A stretch of 64,000 bases of DNA, taken from NCBI GenBank assembly GCA_003508835.1, contig PUFA01000007.1:16019001-16083000 (forward strand), in the 5' to 3' direction. Below are positions 35,110 through 47,499 of this stretch, one piece after another. A program made the translations under genes and the position numbers. Below the pieces are notes generated by a model. The model searched no databases. It was not told the DNA's origin and saw only the letters and a program-made list of their open reading frames with translations. Source of the DNA: Eonycteris spelaea. Taxonomy: Eukaryota > Chordata > Mammalia > Chiroptera > Pteropodidae. The first letter of the stretch is position 1, and every line of letters starts with the position of its first letter.

Positions 35110-38100
35110 TCTAACTGGGTTTTTTTTCACACGTCTTCTAGGTTCATCTCCTGTTGCTGCATATGGCAACAATTTCCTTCCTTTTTAAAGGCTGCATGAT
35201 AGTCCATTTTATGTGTATGCCACATTTTCTCTATCCATTCATCTATCAATGGAAATTTAGGTTGTTTCCATGTCTTGGCCATTGTGAATAGTTCAATAAT
35301 GAACATGAGAATGCTAATATCTCTTCAAGATCATGATTTAAATTCCTTTGGATAACTAGGATAATTAGGATTGTTAGGTCATATGGCAGTTCTTTTTTTT
35401 AGAAAACTTGATATTGTTTTTCATTGCGGGTGTACCATTTTACATTGTCACCAATTATGTGCAAGGGTTCCAATTTCTCCACATTCTCAGCAACACCTGT
35501 CATTTATTTTTTTGTTGAAAGTCATCCTAACAAATGTGAGATGATAGCTCATTGTGATTTCGATTTGCATTTCCCTGATGATTTAGTAATACTGAGCATC
35601 TTTTCATGCACTTGTTGGCCATTTGTATGCTTTGGAGAAATATCTAGTTAAATCCTTTGGCCATTTTTAAACTTTTTTGTTTGTTAGTTTGTGTTTTTTT
35701 CTGTTGAGTTGTGGGAGTTTCTTATATATTTTGAATATTAACCCATTATCTGATATATTCTCTTCTATAGGTTTCCTTTTCATTTTGTTAATTTTTCCCT
35801 TTGATGTGCAAAAAAATTTTAAATTTGAAGTAGTCCTTGTTTATTTTTGCTTTTGTTGCTTGTGCTTTTCATGTCACATCCAAGAAATCATTGACAAAAC
35901 CAATGTCATAAAGCTTTTCCCTTATGTTTTCTTCTAACAGTTGCACGATTTCAGTTTCTGTCTATAAATATTTAAAAATTTTGAGTAAATTTTTTAGTAT
36001 GATGTAAGATCAGGGTCCTAGTCATTCTTTTCATTTATTTTCTCTACGCCATTTGTTGAAGTGATGAAACTTTCCCCATCGTGTATTCTTACCATTCTTC
36101 TGAAGATTGATATGCTGTATATGTGTACAGCATATCAATCATGCTGTATATGTGTACAGCATATCAATCTGGGCTCTGTATTCTGTTTCATTGGTGTATA
36201 TATCTGTCTTTATGCCAGTGTCATACTGTTTTAATAGTGTAGCTTTGTAATATGTTTTGAGATTAAGAAGTGAATGCCTGTTTTTTTTCAAGTTTGTTTT
36301 GGATATTTGAGTTCCTTTGTAATTTCATATCAATTCTAGAGGTTTTTTTTATTATTATTTATGGAAAAAATGCTTTGGAATTTTGATAAGGATTACTTTA
36401 CTCTAGATTGCTTTGATTAGAATGGATATTTTAACAATATTAAATTTACCAGTTCACGAACATGAGATGTCTGTTGATAAGTTGAATTTCTTTCAAAAGT
36501 GTTTTGTAGTTTTTACTATATGTTTTCTCACCTCCTTAGTTAAATTCATTTCTAAGTATTTTATTCTTTTTGATGTTATTTTAAATGTGATTGTTTTCTT
36601 AACTTCCTTTTTAGATAGTTCTTTGTTAGTGTACAGAAAGACAAGTGGTTTTTTATATTTATTTTTGTATACTGCAACTTTACTGAATTTGTTTATTAGT
36701 TCTAACAAAAAAAAAACATTGTGAAGTCATTAGGGTTCTCTACATATAAGATCATGTCATCTACATTCAGAGACATCTTTACATTTTCATTTTTGATATG
36801 GATGCTTTTTATTTCTTTTCTTACCTAACTGAAAAGTGCAATGGATTCAGTACTATGTGTAACAGAGTTGATAAGAGTGGGCATCCTTGTCTTGTTCCTG
36901 ATGTTACTTTTCACCGTTGAGTATGATGTGGAATGTGGACTTGCCATATATGATCTTTATTATGTTGAAGTAATTTTCTTTTATCCTCTTGAAAGTTTTT
37001 TTCTTTTTAACATGGAAGTGTTGAATTCTGTCAAATGCTTTTTCTGCATCTATTGAGATGCTCATGTGATTTGTGTATTTTATTCTTTTCATGTGGTATA
37101 TCACTTGAAGTGATTTTCATGTAAAATCATTCTTTCATCCTAGGGATAAACCCCCTTGGTTATGGTATATGATTCTTTTACTGCATTGTTGAATTTTTCC
37201 TGCTGTATTCTGTTGATGATTTTTGCATCCGTGTTCATCAGGGATAATGAACTGTAGTTTTCTTTTTTGTGATATCTTTATCTTGCTTTGGTATCAAGGT
37301 AATGCTGGCCTTATAAAATGTGTTTAGAAGTGTTTCTTCCTATCCAGTTTTTTGGAAGAGTTTGAAAATGATTGGCATTGATTCTTTAAAAGTTTGGTAG
37401 GTTTCATCGGTAAAGCCATCTGTTTGGGGCTCTTTTTTTTGTTGTTACTAGGTTTTTAATTATTGATTCAATCTCTTTACTAGCTATAGTTCAGTTCACA
37501 TATTCTGTCTCTTTATAATTTATTCTTCATAGGTCGCATTTTTGGGAACTTTTTCATTTTCTTTAGGTTATCCAGTTTATTGGTAAACAATTGATCATAG
37601 TAGTCTCTTATAGTCCTTTTTATTTTTGTGGTATCAGCTATAATGCCTTTTCTTTCATTTCTGGTTTTATTTTAGTTTGCTCTCTATCTTAGTCTAACTA
37701 AAATTTTGTAAATTTTATTTATCTTTCCAAAAACCAAATCTTAGGTTTTTTTTCTTTTGTTTTCCTGTTCTCTATTTTATTTATTTCTGCCTTAATCCTT
37801 GTTGTTTCTTTTTGTTTGCTATATATGAGCTTAGTTTGTATTTTTTTTCCTAGTTCCTCAATGTATAAATTTAGGTTGTTTGAGATCTTTCTTCTTTTTA
37901 ATGTAATTATTTATAGCAATAATCTTTCTGTTTTGTATTGCTTTTTCTGCTTACCATTAGTATTAGTGAAGAGTGTTTTAGTTTTCAGTTGTCTCAAGAT
38001 ATTTTTAAAATTTACTTTTGATTTTCTCTCATCTAGTGTTTGCTCACAAGTTTGTTATTTCTAATTTCTACATATTTGTGAAGTTTCTAGTTTGCTATCA

Positions 38101-38740
38101 TTTTTTTTGTCTAGTTTCATTCCATTATGACTGAAAAAGGTTCTTGGTTATGATTTCAGTTTTCTTAAGTTTGTTCGGATTTGTTTTTCAACCCAACATG
38201 TAATCTACCCTGGGTAGTGTTTATTGGCTCCTGAAGAGAATGTGTATTCTATGGCTTTTTGCATGGAATGATCTTTATATTTCTGTTAGATTCATTTGTC
38301 TTTATTGTTAAAGCCTCTGTTTCTTTATTGACTTTCTGTCTGGATGATCTGTTATTGAAAGTGAGTATCAAAGTCTCTTACTCGTTGCATTGCTATTTCA
38401 CTGTTCAGATCTGTCCATGTTTGTTTATACAATTGAGTGCTATGTGTTAAGTGCACATATATTTTATAATTTTTATGTCTTCTTGGTGAATCAATCCTAT
38501 TATTATTATACAGTGTCCTTCTTTGTCTCTTGAGACAGTTTTTTCTTAATGTCTATTTTGTATAATATAATTATATAGCCACCCCTGCTTTCTTTTGGGT
38601 ATCATTTCCATGAAATATCTTTTTTTTCCCTTCATTTTCTTTCCTTAAATTCCCCCCATTTAGCCAGTCTGTGTCTTTTGATCAGAGAGATTAAACCATT
38701 TATATTTAAAGTAATCATCGATAGATAAGAATCTGTTATT
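35110..38740 (-). pseudogene. L1 ORF2 relic (endonuclease, reverse transcriptase, Cys-rich end)
   Basis: L1 ORF2 encodes the endonuclease and reverse transcriptase that copy L1 RNA into the genome. Minus-strand segments still align: endonuclease start near 38690-38720; RT motif A as SIDAEKAFD in the 36904-37104 frame (catalytic Asp kept); RT motif C at 36756-36767, where the usual FADD reads NVDD, so both catalytic Asp remain but the preceding pair is mutated; and the thumb-side block ...ASKRIKYLG-like as TSKRIKYLE in the 36493-36708 frame. Stops and frameshifts separate every segment. The relic also holds a palindromic duplication at 36105-36169. Confidence 0.85.
36105..36169. repeat. Palindrome plus 29-bp tandem duplication inside L1 ORF2
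   Basis: Arms 36105-36119 (gattgatatgctgta) and 36126-36140 (tacagcatatcaatc) are perfect reverse complements with a 6-base loop. The 29 bases at 36112-36140 are repeated exactly at 36141-36169, creating a second hairpin. Confidence 0.95.
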
Positions 38741-39249
38741 ATCATTTGTTCATTGTTTTCCGTGTGTCTTATATTTCTTTTGTCCCTCTTTTCCTAACTT
38801 ACTATCTTCCTTTGTTATTTTGATTCCTTTCTTTTTTTCCTTCTGACCATCTTCTGTGGGTATTTTCTTTGTGGTCACCATGAGGCTTACATAACACATG
38901 TTATAGTTATAATGATCTGTTTTAAGATGGTAACAACTTAAATTCAATTGTATAAAAAATTTTTACACTTTTGTTTCTTTCCCATCAAACTTGTTCCTAA
39001 TATATTCTTTTATATTTATTACATTTAAGATTTATTACAATTTATACATAGTAGAATTTGCATCTTTTTATATTTCATTTTCATTAAAATGTTTCTGTAG
39101 TTATAGTTATTCTTAACACTTCTGCCTTTTGTATTAAAATTAGAAGTAATTTACATGCTATCATTTGGTATTATAGTATTCTATTTTGCCTATTACTAAT
39201 GAGTTTTAAATTATATAGTATCCTTTTATTTCAACTTGAATAACAATAC

Positions 39250-39850
39250 TTTGAATATATTATCCCACTGTCTTCTGGCCTTCAAAGTTTCTGCTGAGAT
39301 ATCCATTGATAGTTTTATGATGGCTCCCTTGGACATTATAATTGCTTTTCTCTTGCTGGTTTTTCTCTTTGTCCTTGACTTCTGACAATTTTATTATAAT
39401 GTGAATTGTTGTAAATGTTTTCATGTTCAGCTGTTTGAAGGTTCTCTGAAATTCATGAATCTGGATGTCCTTTTTCCTCCCACACTAGAGAAAATTTCAG
39501 CCATGATTTTTTTTTAAATAAGCTTTCTGTCTGTCCGTATCTATGGCTCTGTCTCTCTGTCTCTCTCTCTCTTTCTCTTACTCTCTTACTCTCTCACTCT
39601 TTTTCTCTCTCTTCTCTTTCTGGGACTCCAAAATGCACACATTAATTTGCATGATGATGTCCCATAAGTCTCTTAGTTCTCTTCACTCTTTTCATTTTTC
39701 TTTTTGCTTCTCTCACTCGATAATTTCAAGTGACTAGTGTGCAAATTTCCTGCTTCTTCTCGATCAACTTTGCTGTTGAACCCCTCTGGAGAATTTTTGA
39801 GGGAAATCATTGTATTTTTCAGGTTCAGAATTTTTTTTTTTTTTACAATT
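39250..39850 (-). pseudogene. L1 ORF1 relic
   Basis: The reverse complement resembles the ORF1 region of non-primate mammalian L1. The plus strand shows tgtcttctggccttcaaagt, gacttctgacaattttatta, ctgggactccaaaatgcaca, and the tctgttgttgaaccc-like tgctgttgaacccctctgg, in order. A CT-rich expansion lies at 39546-39620. No open frame survives on the minus strand; the 134-codon plus-strand frame at 39730-40134, the longest in the window, is antisense to this relic and is not a gene. Confidence 0.6.
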
Positions 39851-40496
39851 TCTACCTCTTCGTATTCTCATTTTGTTCATATATTATTCTCTGGATTTTG
39901 TGTAGTTGTTTATTTGTGTTCTCAAATACCGAGCTCCATAAAGATAATTATTTGAATTATTTGGAAGGCAATGCTTATACCTCCAATTTGTTAGGGTTGG
40001 TTTATGGCATTTATTTATATTTATTTATTTATTTATTTAAATTTTGTTGTGTTTCTCTTTATTCTTTATGTTTCTTGAAACTTTGTGTTAGTGTCTGGAC
40101 ATTTGAAGAAACAGTTACCCTTTCCAGTCTTTAAGAACTGACTTTGACAGGGCAATATCTTTACCAAATAGCCTGACTGGAAATTCAGAGAGCCTCCCAA
40201 ACATTTCATATAGATTTGCTTTCTGTGAACTTGTACATATAGATTCCTAATTAAAGAAATTAACTGGTTGAACCCATTTGGATTGATAAGAGTGAAGTGA
40301 AATCACTCTTCCTATTCATGTCAATGTAGCTATTCTCAGCTTTGTGTTTGTCCAAGGTATTGCATCTTCTTAACCAGATTATGGACTTCTCATAAAGGTA
40401 TTTGAGTTTATACATGGTTATTAAATCAATATTTCTGATGGGTAGCAATAACTGGGACTTCCTGTTTTATCATCTTGCTAATGTCATTCCTCTCCA

Positions 40497-40765
40497 TCTC
40501 TCTTTTATAATCAGATTCTAGTTTTGTTTCAAGATTCAGTTCAAGTGTACTTTGCATTATGAAGGATCCCTTTACTTCTCAGACCAAACTTACTCAATAC
40601 CGCCTTTGTTTTCCCTTCATAGCTTGTTCATGATCCTCATCTAGCCTGTAATCACCCTATGTTATAGTTATTTCAAACTTAAGGGTTTGAAGTATTTACT
40701 CACTTCTCACAGTAGCTAGCCTGGCATGGAGCTAAATGTTTTTGGATGAATAAACTCTCCTTCCC
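40497..40765 (+). mobile_element. L2, right part, to the 3' end
   Basis: The continuation of the L2 begun at 34640: tttcaagattcagttcaag, then the terminal cagtagctagcctggcatgg and tttttggatgaataaac, the eroded L2 end. The first 15 bases are the L1 target-site duplication. Confidence 0.65.
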
Positions 40766-42457
40766 AATTGATCTTACTATACCATTTTGCCAGTTGACTT
40801 TTAAGTATGATAGGTAATCCCAAGGTGGATAGCCCTTATGAGCCTGGGTTAAATTATTATACAATCAAGATAAATGATTTTTTTACACTAGCCTTCTTTG
40901 CCCTCAAGAAAATCTAAATGTATTAGAACATAGTCTTGAGATTCTCAAGGTGTCAAAAGATGGGCTAAGATTGTATTATGGTGTGAGTACAAAATCATGT
41001 AGATTATGTACTAACCATCTAGATCTAGAGTGAGTGTGTATGTGTGTGTTTAGGTCAGAAAAGTCTCCTATGTGTCTTAACAGAGCAGGAAGGAAGAATA
41101 AGGATTTGTAGAACAAATCTGTAGAATAGTAGAAGTCTGGAAAAACACATCTTCCAGTCTTATTTACAAGCCTGACTATTAGAGAAAATAATTGGCTTAC
41201 AGTGTAAGGTTGTTGTTGACCAACCTCTGAGCCAAAATGCCTCTGTTCTCTTGGAAAAAAGAGGACCATGGTAGGGAAAATAATTTGTTATCAGACTGAA
41301 ACAAAGATGTGTCATTCGACTAAAATATTTTTATATGCCAAAGTTACTTAGACACGTAGATAGTATATCTGAGATGCAGAAAAGTGTTACTTGTACTGAT
41401 AGCACTTAAAGTCCTGTTTGATTGCTGACTGTACCCAACTCTTTTTCCTCAGTCATCCTCATTTAGCGATAGTCAGTTAGAGTACAAACTTGGAGGTGCA
41501 GCAGCAAATGGAAAATAGGCAGAGAAATCCTACATGAGAGGAAGAGAACACAGAAGGATCCTCGATCTCTATCCAGGTCATTGAACTATGATATCAGCAT
41601 TGCTCTGCCTACTTTTCGACTTCTTATTACTTGGGCAGAACAGGTCCTATTATCCAATGGTCCAATGCCCAAGGCCTCTAAACCAGATATGTTCTGATCA
41701 GTAACATATTCTAGATTTGCACTTAGAGAACCATAACATCCATTCGGGGTTCTATAAAACTTTGCTTTACTCTTGTTCCAAGCACTTTCTTTTTGATATG
41801 AAAATATAAGTTTGCATCATTGAAGGAGAATTTAGTGACCATGGATAATGGAAAAGGTGGGTCAGCTGGGTGCCTTTCATAAAGCAATATCGCACCTTGA
41901 AGGCTTCGAAACGTTTGCTTTAAAACTCCCCTCAGCCTGTCACTTACAATTCCCATTTTCATTATAAATAAGCAGGAAAATGTGCAGACTGTCTGTGTTT
42001 CAGTAAAACACAGCTGTTTCCATTTGCTCTCCCATCAGATTCATTTTCACATCATTCTGCAGTGGAATTGAATTGCATCATTTCATCTCTAGCACAATGA
42101 GTGTTCTGCAGCTTAGACACAGGCAACCTTTAATCCTTAATTTCACTTTCTTTTGTGTTTCCAATAACCTAGAATTGGGACTTCAGTTTCCAACTGGTAT
42201 TGTAATATAGAATTTGTGGTCTTGGATACAAATAAACACCTGATTACACTTTGCTTCTATCCAAAAATAAAAGAACCTTTGCTGAACTCTGAGTTGCAAA
42301 ATGTAGTAAAATTCTTCTAATTCCAGCTAATTGTAGAAAAGAGTATGAATGTCCATGAGTAGGAAAAAAATATGGCTTTTATATGTATTATGCAAGTTAG
42401 AAAAGATGATGATTAAATATGAATTATATTTATATCACAATAAATCAAGACCTAGCT
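40766..42457. other. Anonymous, partly higher-complexity sequence
   Basis: No repeat family recognised. 41700-42200 has even composition, no low-complexity runs and no homology I can place. Frames of 97 codons (40976-41269, minus) and 79 codons (41723-41962, minus) lack motifs and splice context. Confidence 0.4.
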
Positions 42458-42640
42458 ATTATTATTTAATAACTACCATGTGCATACTTTTCAGTATGAT
42501 ATTAACATTATATCAGTATTTTCAACTATATTGATTTAGGTAAGCAATTATTAACACCTTATAAATGATGAAAGTAAGGGTTAGAAAGATTGTTCATATT
42601 AGCTCAAAATTATATAATCCAAAAACTAGACCAATGAACA
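42458..42640 (-). mobile_element. MIR SINE, antisense
   Basis: ttaataactaccatgtgcat, then ttataaatgatgaaagtaag, ggttagaaagattg and tcaaaattatataatcc track reverse MIR. Diverged. Confidence 0.5.
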
Positions 42641-43649
42641 TACTTTTTTGAATGAATGAATGGAGAATCAGTTAATTAGTTTTAGAACTAGAAATCCAAT
42701 ATACAGTGCTCTGTTTCCAAAGAGCACCATTTTTTTTACCTATGTATACATTACTACATTTTAGAGTTAATTTCTGCTCCATCCAAAGTTGGTTATGTTA
42801 TATGTGCTGTCATCTAAGTTCCTCTCTGTTTCTTTGCCTGGTACCTGTATTCTCACTGACAGCATGAAATGTTCTGGCATTCTCAGGTAAGTTCCCACTG
42901 AAAGGTATGGGCCCTGTCACTTATTATTTATCATTGCCCTTGAACTTATACTTGACAGGAGGACATTAATAGACATAGGCTCTCAGGAGTTGGCAGATAG
43001 TTGTACAGTAAGGTTATAGGATGTGAGTCTCATTCTCAGGGAAAATGATAATGGTTGAGAGCTCTGGATATAGTAGTATTCTCCCCATTTGTATATTCGG
43101 CAAATGGCTAGTTAAGACTTTGATTTTACTTCCTCCTGAGATTAGTAAACATTGCTAGACATGGGAATAGTTTATCATTCTTATTCAATCCACTTTGGCA
43201 AAGATCTTTCGTTGTATTAGGCAGTGTTCTTGTTCAGTAACTATTGCTTTTGTCTGCCACCACTATCTTTCCCCTGTACTACTTTGACTTCTCACCCATA
43301 TTATTCCTTGTACTGAAGACTTACTGCACTCTTTTAATTGTTTTTGTCACAGTAACACTTAGAGGCATATTAGCAAAAAGCCAGTAGCTCATTAAATCCA
43401 GCATACAGGAAATAAGCAACAGAAAACTCAGAACCCCTTTTTGAGGGTAGAGATTGCAAAGACTTTCCAAACTCTGAAAGAAGATATATGTCTATGGTCT
43501 TTCTCAGAGAAAATCAAAATCTCTTCCTTCCTACCAGAAAATGGGCCATGTTACACCTAATATAGCAAATGAAAAAACAATGATTTTTTTTCCTAAAAGT
43601 ATAACATTCTTATCTTACCAAGCTAGTTACATCAACTGTTTTACAGCAA
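42641..43649. other. Anonymous sequence
   Basis: No feature recognised in about 1 kb. Confidence 0.45.
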
Positions 43650-45147
43650 TTTTTAGGATTTTTTAGAACATATTTAGGAATAGAACAAAATTGAGTGGAA
43701 AGTACAGAGAGTTCTCATATATCCCCTGTACCCCTCTCCCCAACACACAGAGCTTCCTCCATTGTCAAAACTATGCATCAGAGTGGTACATTCATTATAA
43801 TCAATGAGGAGCTAGCATTGACTTATCATCACTCCAAATCGTAGTTTATATAAGGTTCACTTTTGATCTTGTATACTCTGAGTTTTAGCCAAAGTATAAT
43901 GACGTGTATCCACCATTATAATGTCATATGGGATATTTCACTGTTCTAAAAATGTGTTGTGCTCTACCTATTCATTCCTTCTTCCTTCTTAACCCTTGGC
44001 AATCACTGATCTTTTTACTGTCTCCATAGTTTTGCCTTGTCTAGAATGTCATGTAGTTAAAATCAAGTAGTACATAGCCTTTTCAGATTGACTTCTTTCA
44101 CTTACTAATATGCATTAAAGGTTATACATGTTTTTTCATGACTTGATAGCTCATCGCTTTTTGGCACTGAATAATATTCCATTGTCTTGATAGACCGCAG
44201 TTTATATATCCATTCACCTATTGAAGGACGACTTGGTGGATTCTGAGTTTTGACAACTATGAATAAGGTGCTATAAACATTTGTGTATAGGTTTTTGTGT
44301 GGGCATACATTTCCAGGTCACTTGGGTAAATACCAAGGAGTGTGATTGCTGGATGTTTGGTAAGAGTATATTTAGTTTTGTAGGAAAATGCCAAACTGTC
44401 TTCCAAGATGACTTTAGCATTTTTGTGTTCTGACCAGCAGTGAATGAGAGTTCCTGTTGCTCCACACCCTTATCCATATTTGGTATTGTCATTGTTTGGT
44501 ATTTTGTCCATTCTACAAGATATTTCATTATTGTTTTAATTTTCAGTTTCTTATTGATATATGATATGGAATGTCTTTTCACATGCCTATTTATCATTAG
44601 TATATCTTCTTGGTGAGATGTATATTTAGGTTGTCTGTTTTTTTTTTTTTATTGAGTTGTTTTATTATTGTTAATACTTTTTTGTATGTTTTGGATAGCA
44701 ATCCTTTGTTAGATATGTCTCTTGTAATTATTTTCCCTAGTCTGTGGCTTATCTTCTCATTTTCTTGACAGTATCTTTTGCAGAGCAGAAGTTCTTATTT
44801 AAAAGTTCAGCTTATCGGTTTATTCATGGATTGTACTTTTGGTATGTGGTATCTAATATTTATTGACAAATCTAAAGTCATCTATATAATCTCTTTTATA
44901 ATCTAAGAGTTTTATAGCTTTGCATTTTATATTTAGGTCTATGATCTATTTTGACTTAATTTTATGAAAGGCGTAAAGTCTCTGTCTTACATCCATGTTT
45001 TCTGCATGTGGATATCCGGTTGTTCCAGCACCATTTGTTGAAAAGACTACCTTTTCTCCATTGTATTGCTCTTACTTCATTGCTAAAAATCAGTTGGTTA
45101 TGTTATATGGGTCTCTTTCTGTGCACTTAATGCTGTTCCATTAATCT
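43650..45147 (-). mobile_element. Old L1 3' half (3' UTR and ORF2 C-terminal part), antisense
   Basis: It begins with the reversed 3' UTR (attgagtggaaagtacagag, then ccctctccccaacac) and passes into reversed ORF2: ctgaataatattccattgtc, aaataccaaggagtgtgatt, and gatccattttgac-like gatctattttgacttaattt, ending at cattaatc near 45147. The minus-strand frame 44271-44597 covers the ORF2 C-terminal region around SSWKTVWHF, where L1 has a Trp/Lys-Thr-Val-Trp-Phe block. Truncated at the 5' side next to a T-run. Confidence 0.82.
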
Positions 45148-45159
45148 TTTTTTTTTTTC

Positions 45160-45310
45160 AGAACTTTTACGCTTACCTCATAATCCTAATAGCAAATATA
45201 TATGATAGTTATTATTACACTCATTTTGTAGATGAGAGAACTTAAGTTTTTATAGGATACTTATTTTGCCCAGGATCTGGTCAAACTATGTTCAATTCAG
45301 CTCTATGTTG
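45160..45310 (-). mobile_element. MIR SINE, antisense
   Basis: ttacactcattttgtagatg, agagaacttaagtttttata and gcccaggatctggtcaaact are reverse MIR core in order. It abuts the truncated L1. Confidence 0.6.
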
Positions 45311-46754
45311 CTCCATAGCTTCTGTTCATTCCATTAAACCTAATGTAACACTTACACAGAAGAGTTTGGGTGGAATACACACACACGGAAAAAGGATGAT
45401 TAGAACGAGTTCAATTTATTTAAAACCAAGTACAGTTCTCCTTCCTTTTTCTATTATTGTGCCCTTTTATACTCTTTACTTTAAGCCTTTATCTGAGTTG
45501 ATCAGTACCAAAGAAAGTTAAGAATTTAATGCATACTCTGAGAATTTAAATTGTAAAAGTGGGCACACCTGAAATTTCTCCATATTTATGTAAAAATTGT
45601 ATGAGTAACTTGACTTGTTTTTGCATTAGCAGGTTTTTCCACCTCCTTTCTTATGAATGATCCCAAATAGAGAACATACTACTGCTCTTAAGAAATTTCA
45701 AAAAGCATAAGGCCAATTATTTGCTTTCATAAAACTCTTTAAAATCCACAGTATCAAAAGAGAAAGATAAGTTACTTAGAAGGAACACAGTTTAAGGGGA
45801 GAAAGAGATTTACATGTGCTTTTACTTGTGATCTATTTTTAAGGTATTCAGTGTACATGCCGTCATTGGGGATACTGCTTGATAGATGTATCTGTCACTA
45901 AGAAAATAGATAATCATGTTTTTAAAAACGATCTTAAAAGAAATCAGAAAACTTATCTGAAATGAGGTTTATTAGAGACCCATTAATATTTTTTGAGATA
46001 AAGTTCTTTATTTTCTTATATTAAATTGCACAGCAACAGAGATTTAAAGAACTTGCTATTTATTTGCAAATAGTATTTTCCCCAATGTGATGAGAATAAG
46101 CTAAACAGAAAAAAGTGGTGTCCCTTGTTTAAAAGAATGTCAAATGATAAGATGGCTTTTTTTTTTTTTCTCCACACACTACCTTATGGGAATTGAGACT
46201 ATATGGTTGCAGATAAATTAAAATATTTAATAATTTAATTTGGCATTTAAAAAATTTTTCTTTTGCAGATACTAAATTAGCTTCCCTTTTATGCTGTCTG
46301 CAGGTCTATTTCAGCATATTCAGAAACATTGCAAGTGAATCAAAGGCTAAATAGATCAAATAAAAGTGATTGTTGACTACCGAACTTGAATAGAATATTA
46401 ATGAATCTTAATTGAAGTCCTTTACTTACTTCAAATTTTATCCTCCGTAAGTGTGATTGTAATTTGGAAAGTGATTGTAAAATGGTGTACCGGAATTTTG
46501 AAGTGATTTTCTCAGTGTCTTCCACATTACATGAAGTAAATGCCTGTTTTCCTTATTGCCAATGTTGGAAATTCCATTTGGAATTTAAAGCTCTTTTCAT
46601 GGCTGGTCCCTTTAAGATAAATAAGTATTCCTTTAAAAAATGTTTGCTCCTTTTCTTTTCTCTTCCTTCTTGTCAATATGAAATGGAAAATTCTCAACGA
46701 ATTTTCTCTGCCGAAATATGAAATACAGTAGTCTCCATTAAAATCATTCTTACT
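45311..46754. other. Anonymous sequence
   Basis: No known repeat. An 85-codon plus-strand frame (46464-46721) is Cys/Phe-rich with no recognisable domain or splice context. Treated as chance. Confidence 0.45.
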
Positions 46755-46870
46755 TTTATTATTTATTGGGTGGTTACTTTGTTTTACTCATTTTACTAAG
46801 CACATTTACATAGATTGTTTTTTCATCATTTAGTTCTACAATTTTCTAAGTAATCCTATCAAAAAATATT
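46755..46870 (-). mobile_element. MIR SINE fragment, antisense
   Basis: ttattgggtggttactttgt, actaagcacatttacataga and ctaagtaatcctatc resemble the reversed MIR tail. Confidence 0.45.
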
Positions 46871-47122
46871 TATGTGAGTGACTATATAGGAAACAATAAT
46901 GGCCAAATATCAAATGTACGCTAGATTATTTTCAAAGAATTTCTTTTTCAAAGTCTTAAAATAGGTGGGTAAAGTTAAAAATTCAATAATGTGAAAAAGA
47001 ACACATAGAACATTTGTGAGCAAATAATGGAGTGGGATGGAATCCAGGCAATGTGGAGCTATCTTGGGCTACCCAATGCAGATGATGAGAGCTGGCTAGA
47101 TTTTGAAAATATTTTTATGTTT

Positions 47123-47495
47123 GTGTTGGGTAATTTTATGTGTCCACTTGACTGGGCTTAGTGATGCCCAGATAGTTGGGAAAACATTATTTCTGGGTAT
47201 GTCTGTGGGATGCCTCTGGAAGAGATTAGTGTTTAAAATGGTAGACTACACAGAACAGAAAGTAGGAGGAAGAACATATTTGCGTTCTGCATGAGCTGGG
47301 GTCTCTCTATCTTATCCTGCTCTAAGACATCAGCGCTCCTGGTTCTTAGGCCTTCTCCTTGGACCTGGACTTAGACCATTGGGCTCCCTTGGTTCTCAGA
47401 CCTTTGGACTCAGAATGAATTACACCATTGGCTTTCCTGGTTTTCTAGCTTCTAGATGGCAGATCTCAGGACTTTTGACCTCCATAATAAGAAGG
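47123..47495 (+). mobile_element. LTR-like dispersed repeat, first part (split element)
   Basis: gtgtccacttgactgggctt, gatgcccagatagttgg, tctgggtatgtctgtggg and cagatctcaggacttttgac mark a common mammalian repeat whose copies end with 'ctggagaaccctgactaatac'. That end is missing here and appears at 48165-48217 instead, so an insertion splits the element. A second copy lies at 53590-53948. I think the class is an old LTR but cannot name it. Confidence 0.7.
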
Positions 47496-47499
47496 CCTG

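Larger units (their letters stand above)
34866..40496 (-). mobile_element. Near full-length L1 (about 5.6 kb), antisense, with 5' UTR
   Basis: From low to high coordinate the plus strand shows, in reverse complement, a 3' UTR (34866 to about 35110), ORF2 (to about 38740), an inter-ORF/ORF1 region (about 39250-39850) and a 5' UTR ending in cttcctgttttatcatcttgctaatgtc near 40490, the expected L1M-type 5' terminus. The flanks carry tctctctttataat (34852-34865) and tctctcttttataat (40497-40511), a plausible target-site duplication with one base gap. Both ORFs are broken by many stops, so the element is inactive. Older than the L1 ends at 1.5-3 kb judging by divergence. Confidence 0.85.

Noticed and set aside
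39730..40134. 134-codon plus-strand open frame, the longest in the window
   Set aside because: It is antisense to the ORF1/5' UTR part of the L1 at 34866-40496 and encodes a Phe/Leu/Ser-rich peptide typical of reverse-strand L1 sequence.
34852..40511. A potentially active L1
   Set aside because: Both ORFs carry many stops and frameshifts, and the RT FADD motif reads NVDD.
40976..41269. 97-codon minus-strand frame
   Set aside because: Includes His-Thr repeats from a TG-rich patch. No family match recognised.
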